A stretch of 64,000 bases of DNA, from positions 59,225,554 through 59,289,553 of the forward strand of contig OX485803.1 of assembly GCA_950295325.1 (NCBI GenBank), given 5' to 3'. Positions within the stretch are counted from its first letter, which is position 1; each line of letters starts with the position of its first letter. This DNA comes from Polytrichum commune. Its lineage: Eukaryota > Streptophyta > Polytrichopsida > Polytrichales > Polytrichaceae. The notes under the pieces are model-generated. The model did not search any database. It worked only from the letters and a program-made list of their open reading frames with translations, and had not been told where the DNA came from. Shown piece by piece: positions 11,279 through 21,891 of this stretch. A program made the translations under genes and the position numbers.

Positions 11279-12763
11279 CTCGCCCTGGTCATGTCTCGAC
11301 GATGTGGAAGCCTCCACCGTCCCCGCTGCCCCGCCTCTCTCGCCACCGCCTTCTCCGACGACGTCAAGAACCTTCTCCTGCAAACGATCGGCATCAGGCC
11401 CTTGTCCTAAACCAATCTCCGCATGTGCATCATGCATGGGTTCATCGATTTGGTTAGGAGTAGAGGTATCACTAGGCCCTTGCAGGCCTTCAACATCTAG
11501 CATGGCCGTGTCTAGTTGACACCCATGTTGGTCAAGGGAGGACTGCGCTGCAACGGGGTTTGGGTCGCCCGACCCAAACTGTCCTGCATCTGGAGAGGGC
11601 CCTTCGGACACTACAGTGGATGGTGGGTTTGGGTCGGTCGACCCAAACATCCTGGGGTCGTCCGATTGGTGGGGGGGCGCCATGACTATGGGGGGCCGAC
11701 GTGGTGGAGGGCCCAAAGGGGAGGAGGCTCCAAAGACGCGCCAGATGTTGGGGTCATCCACTTGCTGGACCGGCGCGTACGGAACTTGGTGGGGCCGAAT
11801 CAAGTGCTGGAAGCTGAAAGACGATTGCGGCAAAGGCTGTTGAGGGATGCTCTGCGCAGGGAAGCCGGGGGGCAAGTGCGGGAAGGAGCTGGAGGGAGCC
11901 ACCACCAAACCTTGCGCCCACATTCCTTGTATCACTTGTGATATCAAGTCGGCGTGGGACGGAGGTTGGGCCATTGCCCTTTGACGCTCCTGCTCCAACA
12001 GGAGAGCCCTCAGCTCTGCGACCTCGTTCCGCATTGAGGGTTCTTCCGCGGCAGCCTTCTGCAGGCGGACTCGCTGCTCCTCGTCCCTCCTCATCTTCTC
12101 GTTCGCCTCCTCCACAGTCAGGACCTCGGGCTTCACCCTAACTATGCCAGCGAACGCTGTCGGGGACGGGGGATCTGATCTTAGCCGTTTGGCGAGCTCA
12201 ATGTCATCGTTGTCCTCGCTGCTTATGGCAATGGTCTCCTCCACGGAGTAGTCGCCATACAGCTTCTTCCCCTTTAACTTCCTCCTCTCCCTGAACGTGG
12301 CGGTGGCGTCCCTGGAGTACATGTCACGTGCATCGTCCACCGTCAGGACGGGCACCAGCTTACTCTGCGGGGTTGCCGCCCGCATCGCCTTCTTCCGTTG
12401 AGGGGCTTCGGATTCTTGCGTGAAGCCCGTTGCCCCTTCCTCCACGTCGCCTTCCTTCTCCGCCTCCTCGTGCTCCTCTTCTTCCTCCTCCTCCTCGACC
12501 TCGCCACCTTCTGTGCGGGACGGATTGCCCGGATGCAACCCGACCAGAGGTTCGGGTACTTGGGTTGTGGCCCTCATGGCCATTTCTTCCGGGTTGATCC
12601 GCCTCGCCCTATCAAGAGGGTTTTCGCCCCCCTGAACAACCTCGTCGACGTAGCTACCCGGGATCCAATCGAGGATGTCCATCTTCTTCGCCAGCGATCT
12701 CTGCGTCCTGTAAAATGGCAGATCGCCATCCTCTATGTAGGAGTATATACTCAGCCCCGACAT
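11279..12763 (-). CDS. Disordered, coiled-coil linker exon of the ParB-like gene, with in-frame palindromes
   Basis: This open exon of 495 codons has acceptor gattgtgcag before MSGLSIYSYIEDGDLPFY and a donor after GQGE, both phase 0. The first 40 residues continue the methyltransferase-like fold of the previous exon (IEDGDLPFYRTQRSLAKKM). The rest is low complexity: an acidic E-run, a basic/charged coiled-coil stretch (VEEANEKMRRDEEQRVRLQK onwards), then a Pro/Gln-rich tail. Two 20-bp palindromes (11559-11578, 11628-11647) lie inside the exon, in frame, and are translated as FGSGDPN and FGSTDPN. The exon has no internal stop although its upstream neighbours do. Confidence 0.6.
11559..11578. 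repeat. Palindrome family copy inside coding sequence
   Basis: TTTGGGTCGCCCGACCCAAA, with perfect 8-bp arms, in frame within the linker exon (encodes FGSGDPN on the minus strand). Confidence 0.9.
11628..11647. repeat. Palindrome family copy inside coding sequence
   Basis: TTTGGGTCGGTCGACCCAAA, with perfect 8-bp arms, in frame within the linker exon (encodes FGSTDPN on the minus strand), 69 bp from the previous copy, that is 23 codons. Confidence 0.9.
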
Positions 12764-12834
12764 CTGCACAATCCAAGTTATATAGACATTAGAATTATGC
12801 GAGGGACATAAACAAGACCAAAAACAATATCTAG

Positions 12835-12890
12835 TTTGGGTCGATCGACCCAAACCAACAAAGACCCTAGTTTGGGTCGATCGACCCAAA
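12835..12890. repeat. Two perfect 20-bp palindromes in intron 2
   Basis: TTTGGGTCGATCGACCCAAA occurs at 12835-12854 and 12871-12890, 36 bp apart, within the 156-bp intron 12764-12919. Both copies are fully self-complementary. Confidence 0.95.
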
Positions 12891-12919
12891 CTGCACACGA
12901 GCTATAGAAAATCACTTAC

Positions 12920-14251
12920 CATGGCAGCATAGATAGGTTTCGAGCCTCTGAAGACGTTGAAGATGCAGTCCCCTTTCCTCGTCAGCGTCCTCATCATTCT
13001 CACGTAAAATTCCATACGCAGCTCATCTGCGGGATAGTTCGCGTATTTAGCCTCGTCGTAGAGGCACTTGTTGGCACCCAACCCTTCTGGAACTTAGAAG
13101 AGTTTGTCCATCCGGGATATAGGGTGGTTCGGCACCTTCAGCAACTCCGCTTTATACACGAAGTACAAACACAAGACATTGACGAACTTGGTCTTCTTGT
13201 CCCTCAACGTTGTGTAAGCCCCCTCCGCCGGTGCGGCGATGTAGTGAGACCTGGAGACTACATACTCCGGCTGCAGTTTCCGGACAAGCTCGTACACCTG
13301 CTCCGCCCTCCTATCCTCGACTATCCAAAGCCAGATATCTACCTCCCTGAACTTAGGGCTTGCATAATCGACGAACTTAGACAGGAAGGGGTCGTAGAAG
13401 AGGGTGCTCATCGTGCCCTCAAATGAGCTTCCAGGAATATTCATGAAATCAATCATCCCAAAAGGAAAGCGGTCCCTTGCTTTCGTCCTTATCGCCATTC
13501 TGGCGTCTTGACCTGGCCAACCTTGAATTTTCAAAGGGTCGACGGTGACAAGGTTGAAGTACGCTTCCCCTTCAAACTGGACAATCTTTTTCTCCTTGAT
13601 GAAGTTCGAGAACGCACGCGCTGTGTGATCCGGAAGCGCCCGGTTCTTCCCACCCTTCACCATTTTGGCCCGCAAGAAGTCGTCCCCCGCTTCCCTTATT
13701 AGAGCCGTCATGGAGGCACTGGTGAACTTATATTCAGCTTTGAATGATCTCCAGTTAACCTCATGAACCTCGCCGTCCACGACAATATTCCTCTCTGGCA
13801 CCAATTTATGCAGCTCCTGTACGATAGTCGTCTTCTTTTTCCTGTTGTCCGTCCATTCCTTCATGGTGTAGCATGAAGGAACGAAGGATTTTGGTTTTTG
13901 GAAGACAATCTTCGGGTGCACCCAGCACCTCTTCGCCGTGGGTGCCACGTGCAGGATGTGCGATGCCGCTTTCTCCACCTCCGTCTCTGACAACCCTTGA
14001 AGAGTTCTAAAAAACTCTCTCACGAGAGGCTTCATCTGCTTGAAGCGCGAGGTTTGGCTGAAATAAATGCCAGTGTCGGGATCCATCAAATCCCCCGTCT
14101 CGTGCTTTTCAAACACGGTTTTTCACTTCTTCCAAACTGAGTCCGATGCTGTAATCAAGTAAATCTCCCCCTTGAGGTCGCTGTATTTCTTCTGCTTGTG
14201 GCTCGAATTATCAATGGAGGGGAATTTGTTGATCATTTGGTATTTGAAATC
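12920..14251 (-). pseudogene. Methyltransferase-like exon of the ParB-like gene
   Basis: The acceptor at 14252 precedes DFKYQMINKFPS and the donor after YAAM is gtaagt; both junctions are phase 0. The frame is open apart from a TGA at 14123-14125 and a TAA at 13094-13096, after which similar-quality coding sequence resumes (VPEGLGANKCLYDEAKYANY), so the exon is damaged or a pseudogene. The C-terminal block RTLTRKGDCIFNVFRGSKPI followed by YAAM resembles the FxGxG region of beta-class DNA methyltransferases, with GMIDFMNIPG upstream where a DPPY-type motif would fall. Both motifs are degenerate, so catalysis is doubtful and the family call is my inference. Confidence 0.5.
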
Positions 14252-14342
14252 CTGGACGTGAACAAAACATAACATTTGAATGCGTGTTAGATATGTACAT
14301 GTGATTTTCAAACCATATCATGACCAACATCTGCAACAAGAG

Positions 14343-14598
14343 TTTGGGTCGATCGACCCAAACTAAAAAACACAAGACTACAACAATTGTTTGGGTCGAT
14401 CGACCCAAACTAAAAAAACACAAGACTGCAACAATTGTTTGGGTCGATCGACCCAAACTAAAAAAACACAAGACTGTAACAATTGTTTGGGTCGATCGAC
14501 CCAAACTAGAAAACACAAGACTGCAACAATTGTTTGGGTCGAGCGACCCAAACTAGATAAACAAGGCTGCACCAGGTGTTTGGGTTGGTCGACCCAAA
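14343..14598. repeat. Six palindromes at 46-48 bp period in intron 1
   Basis: Copies start at 14343, 14390, 14438, 14486, 14533 and 14579. The first four have the perfect core TCGATCGA, the fifth TCGAGCGA and the sixth a G-T change in one arm. The unit is the 20-bp palindrome plus about 27 bp reading taaaaaacacaagactgcaa then caattg. The whole array lies within intron 14252-14608. Confidence 0.95.
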
Positions 14599-14608
14599 CA
14601 GTACTCAC

Positions 14609-15803
14609 CTCCCACTTGGGATTCTTGTCCTTCGCATTCTCCCTCTCCTTGGGAGGCCTACCATAGAACTCCCACACCTCCTGCGAGGCCATGATATTCC
14701 TTATCCAGGACGCTTGGTAGGCCCTCTTCTTGTTTCCCATATTGAAGTACCGGGAGATGTCACTGAGTTTGGTCTCATCGTCAAACCACACCACCAGTGC
14801 CTTCCAAACCTTCAGGTTCTCCTTCTGATTGTTGGGATCATCCCACTCATTCATGAGTTGGATTTTCTTGGATGCCTCCACGCTGTGCTGGCCGTCTATG
14901 AGCCAAAAATCGCCCTTCTGAATTGTTGGCCACATTTCAGGTGTAGTCATTTTCTTGAGACCCTGTGGCATCACTACAATCGTTTGCCTGTCGTCTTTAA
15001 ACTGCTCGCAAACGATTTGCGCGATTATCCAGTCAACGTAGGCGTCCTCCTTTGCCCGGACACACTTCGCCGGGCTTCGGCATGCGCAACTCCGGTGATA
15101 CTGGCTCGTCAATCATCACAGAGGACTCTCCCGCCCGCTTGGATGGAGATGTTTGACGGCTCCCAGAAGGTGTAGGCGTCTCGCTATCCGTCGGTGTTTG
15201 TGAGGGAGTGGTCCTCCGCGAGTCAGCCGGTACTGGTCGCGGCTTCCTCACCGATTGAGGTCTTGACGACCCTGCACCTTCCTCTGTTGTAGCTTTCCGC
15301 CTCACGGGTTGCTGAGACTTGGTTTTGCTCTGCAGGGCTTTGTTGAGCACGCTGATTGCATGCTTTAGTTTCGTGAATCGGCTCGACACCTTTGTGTTCG
15401 ATGTACTGTTATCGATGAATATGGACTCCGGTTTGATGACGTCTGGTTCTACACATGTTTCTTTTGCATAGATAGCGTCAAAGGGTTCGGAGAACTGGTG
15501 CATAAACATATGCGCGTTCTGGACAGCGTTGTTCTCGAGGATGACATCCACGTAGTCTCCAAGAGACTGAACCAATGCCACCTCCCACCCCGTAAGAGGA
15601 GCCCATGTGTGCTTCTCCACGGTCCCAACCTTCACAACAAAAATCATTTTGTATTGCGAACCCTTAACCACTTGGATAGACCACGCGACGACAAACCCGT
15701 CCTTAGGAATGTAGGAGTTATCTTCCGGTGTTTCGTGCTCTTGCCATATCATGTCTGGCGCAAGCATGAACCACCTTTCACCTGGTCGTTTCTTTGGGGC
15801 CAT
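14609..15803 (-). pseudogene. ParB/sulfiredoxin-like N-terminal exon
   Basis: The ATG at 15803 (MAPKKRPGERWFML) directly follows a splice acceptor (ccttgcag), implying a leader intron. After a Ser/Pro/Thr-rich linker the exon encodes GDFWLIDGQHSVEASKKIQL, the hallmark DGQHxxxA helix of ParB-type nuclease/CTPase domains, here with Ser in place of the usual Arg. Next comes a helical block (VWKALVVWFDDETKLSDISR then YFNMGNKKRAYQ) of the kind seen after that domain. The exon ends WE before gtgagt. The reading frame shifts by one base between about 15112 and 15040, so either the gene is broken or a base is wrong in the assembly. Eukaryotic ParB-like proteins are rare and I do not know the function of this one. 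Confidence 0.55.
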
Positions 15804-15830
15804 CTGCAAGGAATGAAGCCCCAATGTTAG

Positions 15831-15850
15831 TTTCGATCGGTCGACCCAAA
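15831..15850. repeat. Palindrome family copy in the leader intron
   Basis: TTTCGATCGGTCGACCCAAA, with a one-base mismatch in the left arm, just upstream of the ParB-like exon. Confidence 0.85.
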
Positions 15851-16047
15851 CTTCTTCAAACTGAATAGAAGTTACGTGATGTAATTGAAATGTAATAGAT
15901 TGCCGCATGTATTTTGTTGGTTTGTGTATTGTTATATGTGAACATCATTTAATGGTGATATTGTATTTTTATTTTTGGGTGGACTTGCATTTTATATTGT
16001 ATCTAACATCATAGATTGTTTGATGGGTTTATAATTAGAAGACTGTG

Positions 16048-16366
16048 TTTGGGTCGAGCGACCCAAACATTAGCCCTTGTTTGCGTCCAGCGACCCAAGA
16101 ATGAGAGGACCCTAGTTTGTATTGTTATATGTGAACATCATTTGTATGCTGACATCGGATTATTTAGTTTTGGGTGGATTTGTATTTTATATTGTATCTA
16201 ACATCATGGATTTCTTTATGAGTTTAGGGTTTAGAAGACTGTGTTTGGGTCAAGCGACCCAAACATCAGCCTTTGTTTGGGTGGAGGGTTTCAAACGTCT
16301 GCCTTTGTTTTGATCGAGCGACCCAAACATTAGCCTTTGTTTGGGTCGTCTCCCCAAAGTGTTTTT
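16048..16366. repeat. Four to six palindrome copies upstream of the ParB-like gene
   Basis: Clear copies are at 16048-16067 (core TCGAGCGA), 16080-16099 (decayed), 16244-16263 (TCAAGCGA) and 16308-16327; weaker ones lie near 16276 and 16340. Most are followed by a form of cattagcctttg. About 190 bp around the copies at 16048 and 16244 is itself a direct duplication (shared tttgtattttatattgtatc, then taacatcat). Confidence 0.85.
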
Positions 16367-16519
16367 TATTAATATATTTTAAAAGTTTGCACGTAGCATA
16401 AACAATGCTTATGCGTTGTGTATGCTACAACACTAAGAGACCAGAAACATAACACAATACCTTTGAAATTTGCACTGCAAACACTTTGGAGTAGATGATG
16501 TCTCTTTCCAATAACCTTC

Positions 16520-16757
16520 AATAACAACTCTGGAATCTCTGAAACAACTATTCAATCTCAAACAACTCTGGAATCCCTCAAACAACTCTTCAATCTCTCA
16601 AACAACTCTTCAATCTCACAAACAACTCTGAAATCTCTCAAACAAATACTGGATCTCTCAAAAGACTTCTGAATCTCTCAAACGACTTCTAAATGTCTCA
16701 AGCAACTCGTGAATCTATCACAAAATTACAGAATCGCTCAAACGACTTTGAAATCTT
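16520..16757. repeat. About 20-bp tandem repeat (caaacaactcttgaatctct)
   Basis: Roughly ten imperfect units of caaacaactcttcaatctct-like sequence run head to tail; a related acaacactcttgaacactct tract follows at 16835-16895. No gene is apparent here. It lies upstream of the ParB-like gene on its strand and could be leader sequence or a plain minisatellite. Confidence 0.75.
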
Positions 16758-16899
16758 TTGCACTACACAAGAACTCCTGATACTCACAAGCACAATTTCA
16801 ACCTCCTACACGATGTTCTCCTAACTTCTTGCCACACTCTTCAACACTCAACAACACTCTTGAACACTCTTGAACAACACTCTTGAAAACTCCTCTACT

Positions 16900-17840
16900 A
16901 AGTTCCTTTACCCTCACGCACTAAACCTTTCCTCCGCAAGTTTCTGTGTTTTTCAAGACTCTTCCTAAAACCTAAGATTGGATAAGAGTTATGCAAGAGC
17001 AAAAGCAAAAGCAAGAGCAAAAAGAGAAATAATGAAGAAGAAGCAGAATGGTGGGAATACCGCGCCTGAATCGCCGCGGTGCTTCGCGAAAGCGGCGCTT
17101 CAGGAGAGGCGGCGCTTCCAAGCGAGGCGCGGAGGGAATGCTTGGCGCGGAGAGAGAGAGAAAGAATTCGAAAAGGTGACATTTGGGGTTTTGTTCACCT
17201 CGGGAATTGGCCCCACCCCCGCCAATAGGCGGCCCACAGGATTAGGGTATCCACGTAATTAGGATTTCGGGGAACCCTAAATCCTAAAGCCTAACTCTAA
17301 ACCCTTAGCGGGTATTACTTATTTCAATGAACTAAGGTGCTACATGAAATATACTAAGGTGCGGTGCCAAGGCATTCTTGCAACAAAACTTTATGCCAAA
17401 GCTTATACTTAACCCCTACTTACATGACACCATACACTAAACTTTCCAAACACGTTGAAGTCGTTGGTTTCTCTTTTGTTTGAGCAGGTTAGAAAAATAA
17501 TACAATTGCATTGTCGGGTAGAGAGGGTTCCGCCTTGGGAAAGCGCTGGGCTTCTGGCTGCAACTAGATTTTATCGGACCCGTCGAATCTTCTGATCTTC
17601 AATCGAATCTTCCGGTCTTCTAGTCTTCAATTTCTTCTAATCTTCAACCTCTTTCCCGTCGACCTATCCTGTTGCGGCTCTATATGGATAAAGGGTAAGG
17701 GTAGTGTGATAAGAAACCACGGGCTTCGGACGGGTAAAACGGGACGTCAGAACACGAGCTGACGTCCGAAAGATTGGCTCCTAAACTTTCAAACCCACGG
17801 TGACCAGCAATCGCGCCTCACCAGTGGGAACGACAGAAAA
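16900..17840. other. Stretch without a recognisable gene
   Basis: This contains a GC-richer patch (17050-17170) and pyrimidine-rich sequence around 17580-17650. I see no splice-supported coding sequence. Confidence 0.5.
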
Positions 17841-19950
17841 CAACCTTGTGGTTGATTAATCCCACTTCGTTGTCACAAACAACCTTGTGGGTCATTAATC
17901 CCACTTCGTTGTCACACAGGAAACAAATTACGATGCAGAAATGAAATGCAACTAGCCTCCAAAACCGGCTTGGAATCACACACACAAGAAAAAAAACAAC
18001 GTGCCACAAGCAACCACACATTCGAGTCTTGAAGCCTTCAATTCTTTAATCTGTCCGTCTTCTATGGTCGGTCGAAGTCTCAGCTCTTCTTTTAAGAACC
18101 AACAGACTTCCCTCCACTCAAACAAGCACAAATCTTGATTGCTAACTTCCAAAACAACAAGTGAGATCTCTCATGAATCACAAATCCCTCGTATTTTATT
18201 TCATATTCTTCTCAAAACAACTCACACCGTGAGCTTCGAATCCACTTCTCTCTCTCTACAACTTCTCTCCCACAATAATCACACCCTCTTTCCTTCACCA
18301 CCTCTCCCTATCCATGCGAGAGACAAAGTTCTCTCTTATCCTCATCACATGGCTTCTAATCACCCATTGGTCCAAAGTAACTCAAGATAACTAAAAGACA
18401 AAAATAAACTATGAGTAAATAAAAAGGTAATCTATTTCTATCATTTGGTAAAGGTAACTAAAAGTAACTATGAGTAAACATAAAGGTAAGCAACTTCTAT
18501 CCACTTCTATCCTTAGGTAATGATAACTAAAATAAACTATGAGTAAATAAAAAAAGTAATCTACTTCTATTCTTTATTATTTTTCTCCAAGACCAAGACT
18601 CACAATGCAATATTAAATACGTGCACATCTATATAGTGTACGTATTTACATCACGACAGCGTGACATATAACGATGTAATCATTGACATTTAGACTTTCC
18701 CAATGATGCCAACAACTATGCCTTTCACCACGTTTGAAGGCCAAGGATTAACCAACTGTTTTTTAAAGCGTTGATTATAAGTTATGAAAGGTTGCTAAAA
18801 TTCAAATGAGTTTAAGGGTGAAAGTCCTCACCATCTTCTGATTCAACCTCTACTCTTCCTGCAAGATATAGCCTAAAGATATGTACTTAGGCCAACTAAT
18901 TTCCCAATTTGAAGAAGGATGAATGGCTAAAATCCTCTCTTTTAAAAAATTTGTAGGTAAAATTTCCTACATGTTTTTTATCACATACTAGGTTGATATC
19001 CTATGCTCTTAAATTGTGCATAGGCTCTTTGTCCTACACTCTCAAAATTTTATAGGCTAAGTCTCTTATTTTTTAGGCTGCATTTGTATTAATCACTATA
19101 TTCGTTAATCTGGGATGGTTTAGGTAGGACGACCCAAACATTAGACTATGTTGTTGTGGTCCTGCTTTAAAATTGGTTCTAAGCCCTTGAAATAATTGGA
19201 TGACTTTATGGTTATATTCTCAAACCTAAGTTTGATCCAAGACTTCATGTATAACTCTACTATGATGTATAAAATGCCCCCCACCCCCACCTCGCACCCC
19301 ACCAAAGCTTTTGTACAAGTTTCTCAAGTTTTCAATCCCTTGTGCTTGTGATCATTTCCTAATCCACTAGACTATTTTCTCTAATTAGTGTGGCATAACA
19401 TTCGGAGTTACACATTTCTATAACATTTAATAGAAAGTATTTTTTCATCCAAATAACATAAGTAGGTAGTATGCACACGAAAAATTATGATATGACTTAG
19501 TTCGTAAAAAACGATAATGTCGGTAAAAAGTTATAGCAAGACATAATTCTGAAGTGCACAAGTGCACCTCTCGTTCATCCAACATAAAGCCCTTAAATAG
19601 TATGTAACTTAAAGGCTATTCAACATAAAGCCCTTAAATAGTATGTAACTTGAAGTATTCAACATAAAGCCCTTAAATAGTATGTACCTTGAACTCTGGA
19701 GTACACTAACCTGGTGCTACATAAAATGTGTTATTCTACTAAACTAACCATTTATATAGCCAATGCATTCTTACAACAAAACTTTGTGCTAAACGAATAC
19801 TTAACCCTTACTTACATGACACCATACCCTAAATTTTCCAAACACATTGAGGGCATTGGTTTCTCTTTTGTTCGAGCATGTTAGGAAAACCATACAATTG
19901 CGTGATATTCAACGATGTAATCATTGACATCTAGACTTTACCAATGATGC
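17345..19950. repeat. Diverged direct-repeat blocks
   Basis: Sequence at about 17345-17515 (cattcttgcaacaaaacttt, tacttacatgacaccatac, ggtttctcttttgtttgagc) recurs at about 19765-19905. A second block (cgatgtaatcattgacat, then ccaatgatgccaacaact) occurs at 18673-18718 and 19914-19960. A 39-bp unit is duplicated at 17841-17918 (caaccttgtgg, cccacttcgttgtcac), and a 39-41 bp unit (aacataaagcccttaaatag) is present three times at 19581-19695. No coding sequence is visible. Confidence 0.65.
19376..19580. repeat. Foldback MITE-like element, copy C
   Basis: ctctaattagtgtgg, cattcggagttacac and the inward-facing ttatagcaagacataattct correspond to the arms of the element at 205-422. It is more diverged, and its right end is close to the 41-bp tandem repeat. 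Confidence 0.45.
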
Positions 19951-20154
19951 CAACAACTCACACGATATTGAATGAATAAAAAAGTCTACCCACACCCCCT
20001 AACATGTGGAACAATTAGAATACTTGAGTGTGGAGCCTATTAAATGAATACATTTCCCAACTGCATTTTGTAAGGGTTTTGAAATGCATGAGCCTTATTT
20101 GAAAATGCTAACATGCTCAAGTTTTAAGTACATCCCTGATATTGTGACTTTGAT

Positions 20155-20975
20155 GAATCGCAGAGTGGCCAATAAACCATGGTTCATGATATATTTAATA
20201 TATATTAAATTGTGATAGAAGAGTAAATCGGAGAAGCAGAACATCAAATGGAGCCATTCACGCAATCATGTTGTTATACATGTTCCCTCCATGTATATTA
20301 GATGATGGCGCAAGATAAAATAGATGTTGTTTGTATATGGGGGCATCAGTGAACCACAACTACATTTGGTGTTTAGGGTTTAGGAGATAGGAGATAGGGT
20401 TATAAGATATTAATCTATCCAATGTCAATGTATAACATTGTCTTACTAGTGAGAAGAGTCTTATAGGAAGGTTATAGTAAAGACGATCTTGATTATGTTA
20501 ATTTGTTATTTGAGACGTTTAAACGCGATATATTGATTGCTCTTGTGTTTATTCAAATAACATGAAATGTTGTGGATGTTAATAGGGGTTAGGGGTGCAA
20601 CTTTAGATGTTTTGCTCACTTTAGGGAATCACATAGTCGCTAATAAACCATGGTTCATGATGTATTGAATATATGGAATGTGATGCAAAAGTTAATCGGA
20701 GAAGCACAACATGAAATGAAGCCATTCAAGCAATCATGTTGTTGTTCATTGTTCTCTTCACGTGTATTAGATAATGGAGGAAGATATAACATAGATTGTT
20801 TGCATAATATGAAGAAGAGTCTAATCGGAAGGTCATAGTAAATACAATCTTGATCATGTGAATATGCTATATGGGACGTTTAAACATGATATCCTAATTG
20901 GTTTTGTATTTAGTCAATATGTATTTCATGTTGTGGATGTTATAAGGGTTTAGGGTCCAATTTTGGATGTTTTGC
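20155..20975. repeat. Direct duplication of about 400 bp
   Basis: The blocks at about 20155-20560 and 20630-20975 share ataaaccatggttcatgat, aatcggagaagca, caatcatgttgtt, gtattagat and gggacgtttaaac-like stretches in the same order. Function unknown. Confidence 0.6.
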
Positions 20976-21891
20976 TCACACACATTAGTAAACTTGAAGT
21001 GAACTTGATGATGGATTCAAGTAACATTAAAAGATTGAACTAAAAAGGGACATTGGTAGTTAGTATCCCCTTAACAACGTCCACAACGTGTTCGTCATTC
21101 CCACACTTGCATGCGAGATAATAGAGCAATGTTCTAGGGTTTAGGGTTTAGTGGAGACAAATAAATAATTCTATTCATCATGACAATGGCCTCAAGCCTT
21201 GGAAACTCTCTCATAATTGCAGCCTCCAAATGGCCCAAACCCCACCTAAATAGGTTTACACTTGAAAGCATTGAATGGAGTTGTGTTTGGGTCTACATAT
21301 TGGTTAAAATATGCCGTGATGATACTTGAAAAAATTAATGTGGCCGCCACCCTTCCTCCCAATGGCGTATGTCATATCCACACAAAACAAAAAAATAGAT
21401 TAAATAATATAGACTAAGTCATATGACGGCTGGGGTATCAAAGGGGCATTCATAGATGCGCATTTTTCTACTATAAACAGAAAACGGGGAATGCTGTCAG
21501 GAGGTTTGAAATAACCTTTGCAAGAGAAGAAGGCGGGGAAGGCATCCAATGACAAAGTCTGGGAAGCGGAGGTGGATAGTATAAAGGGGCACGCCCCCCA
21601 GAAGTTGGTCATTTTTTTCTCTTCTCCCGCTGCCGAATTCGTAGAGAGAACTCTTAGTAGGAGCTGTACTTCAAGGTTCGTGCATGCTGCCGTTCATGAG
21701 CACTTATCCACAGCATGCAAGTTCATGAGCACCTACCCACAGCATGCAAGCCCACCGTGAAGTTTGCAATGAGCTCAAATTCACCACACCACGCAATATC
21801 CGCCGCATTATACGCCGGATTTTGTGGTGTACTTGGGCGAACCTTCACCTTTCCACTAGTGTTGGCGGGTTTTGAATCTGACCCTATGAGG

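Noticed and set aside
14211-14666. Open frames reading GRSTQT, VDRPKL or GSVDPN repeats over the palindrome arrays
   Set aside because: These are by-products of a repeat lacking stop codons in several frames on both strands. They lie in an intron here, and the same peptides appear in every array.
16898-17262. Open frames of 94 codons on both strands in the GC-rich patch
   Set aside because: Low-complexity leucine or lysine/arginine-rich translations with no splice support; probably composition.
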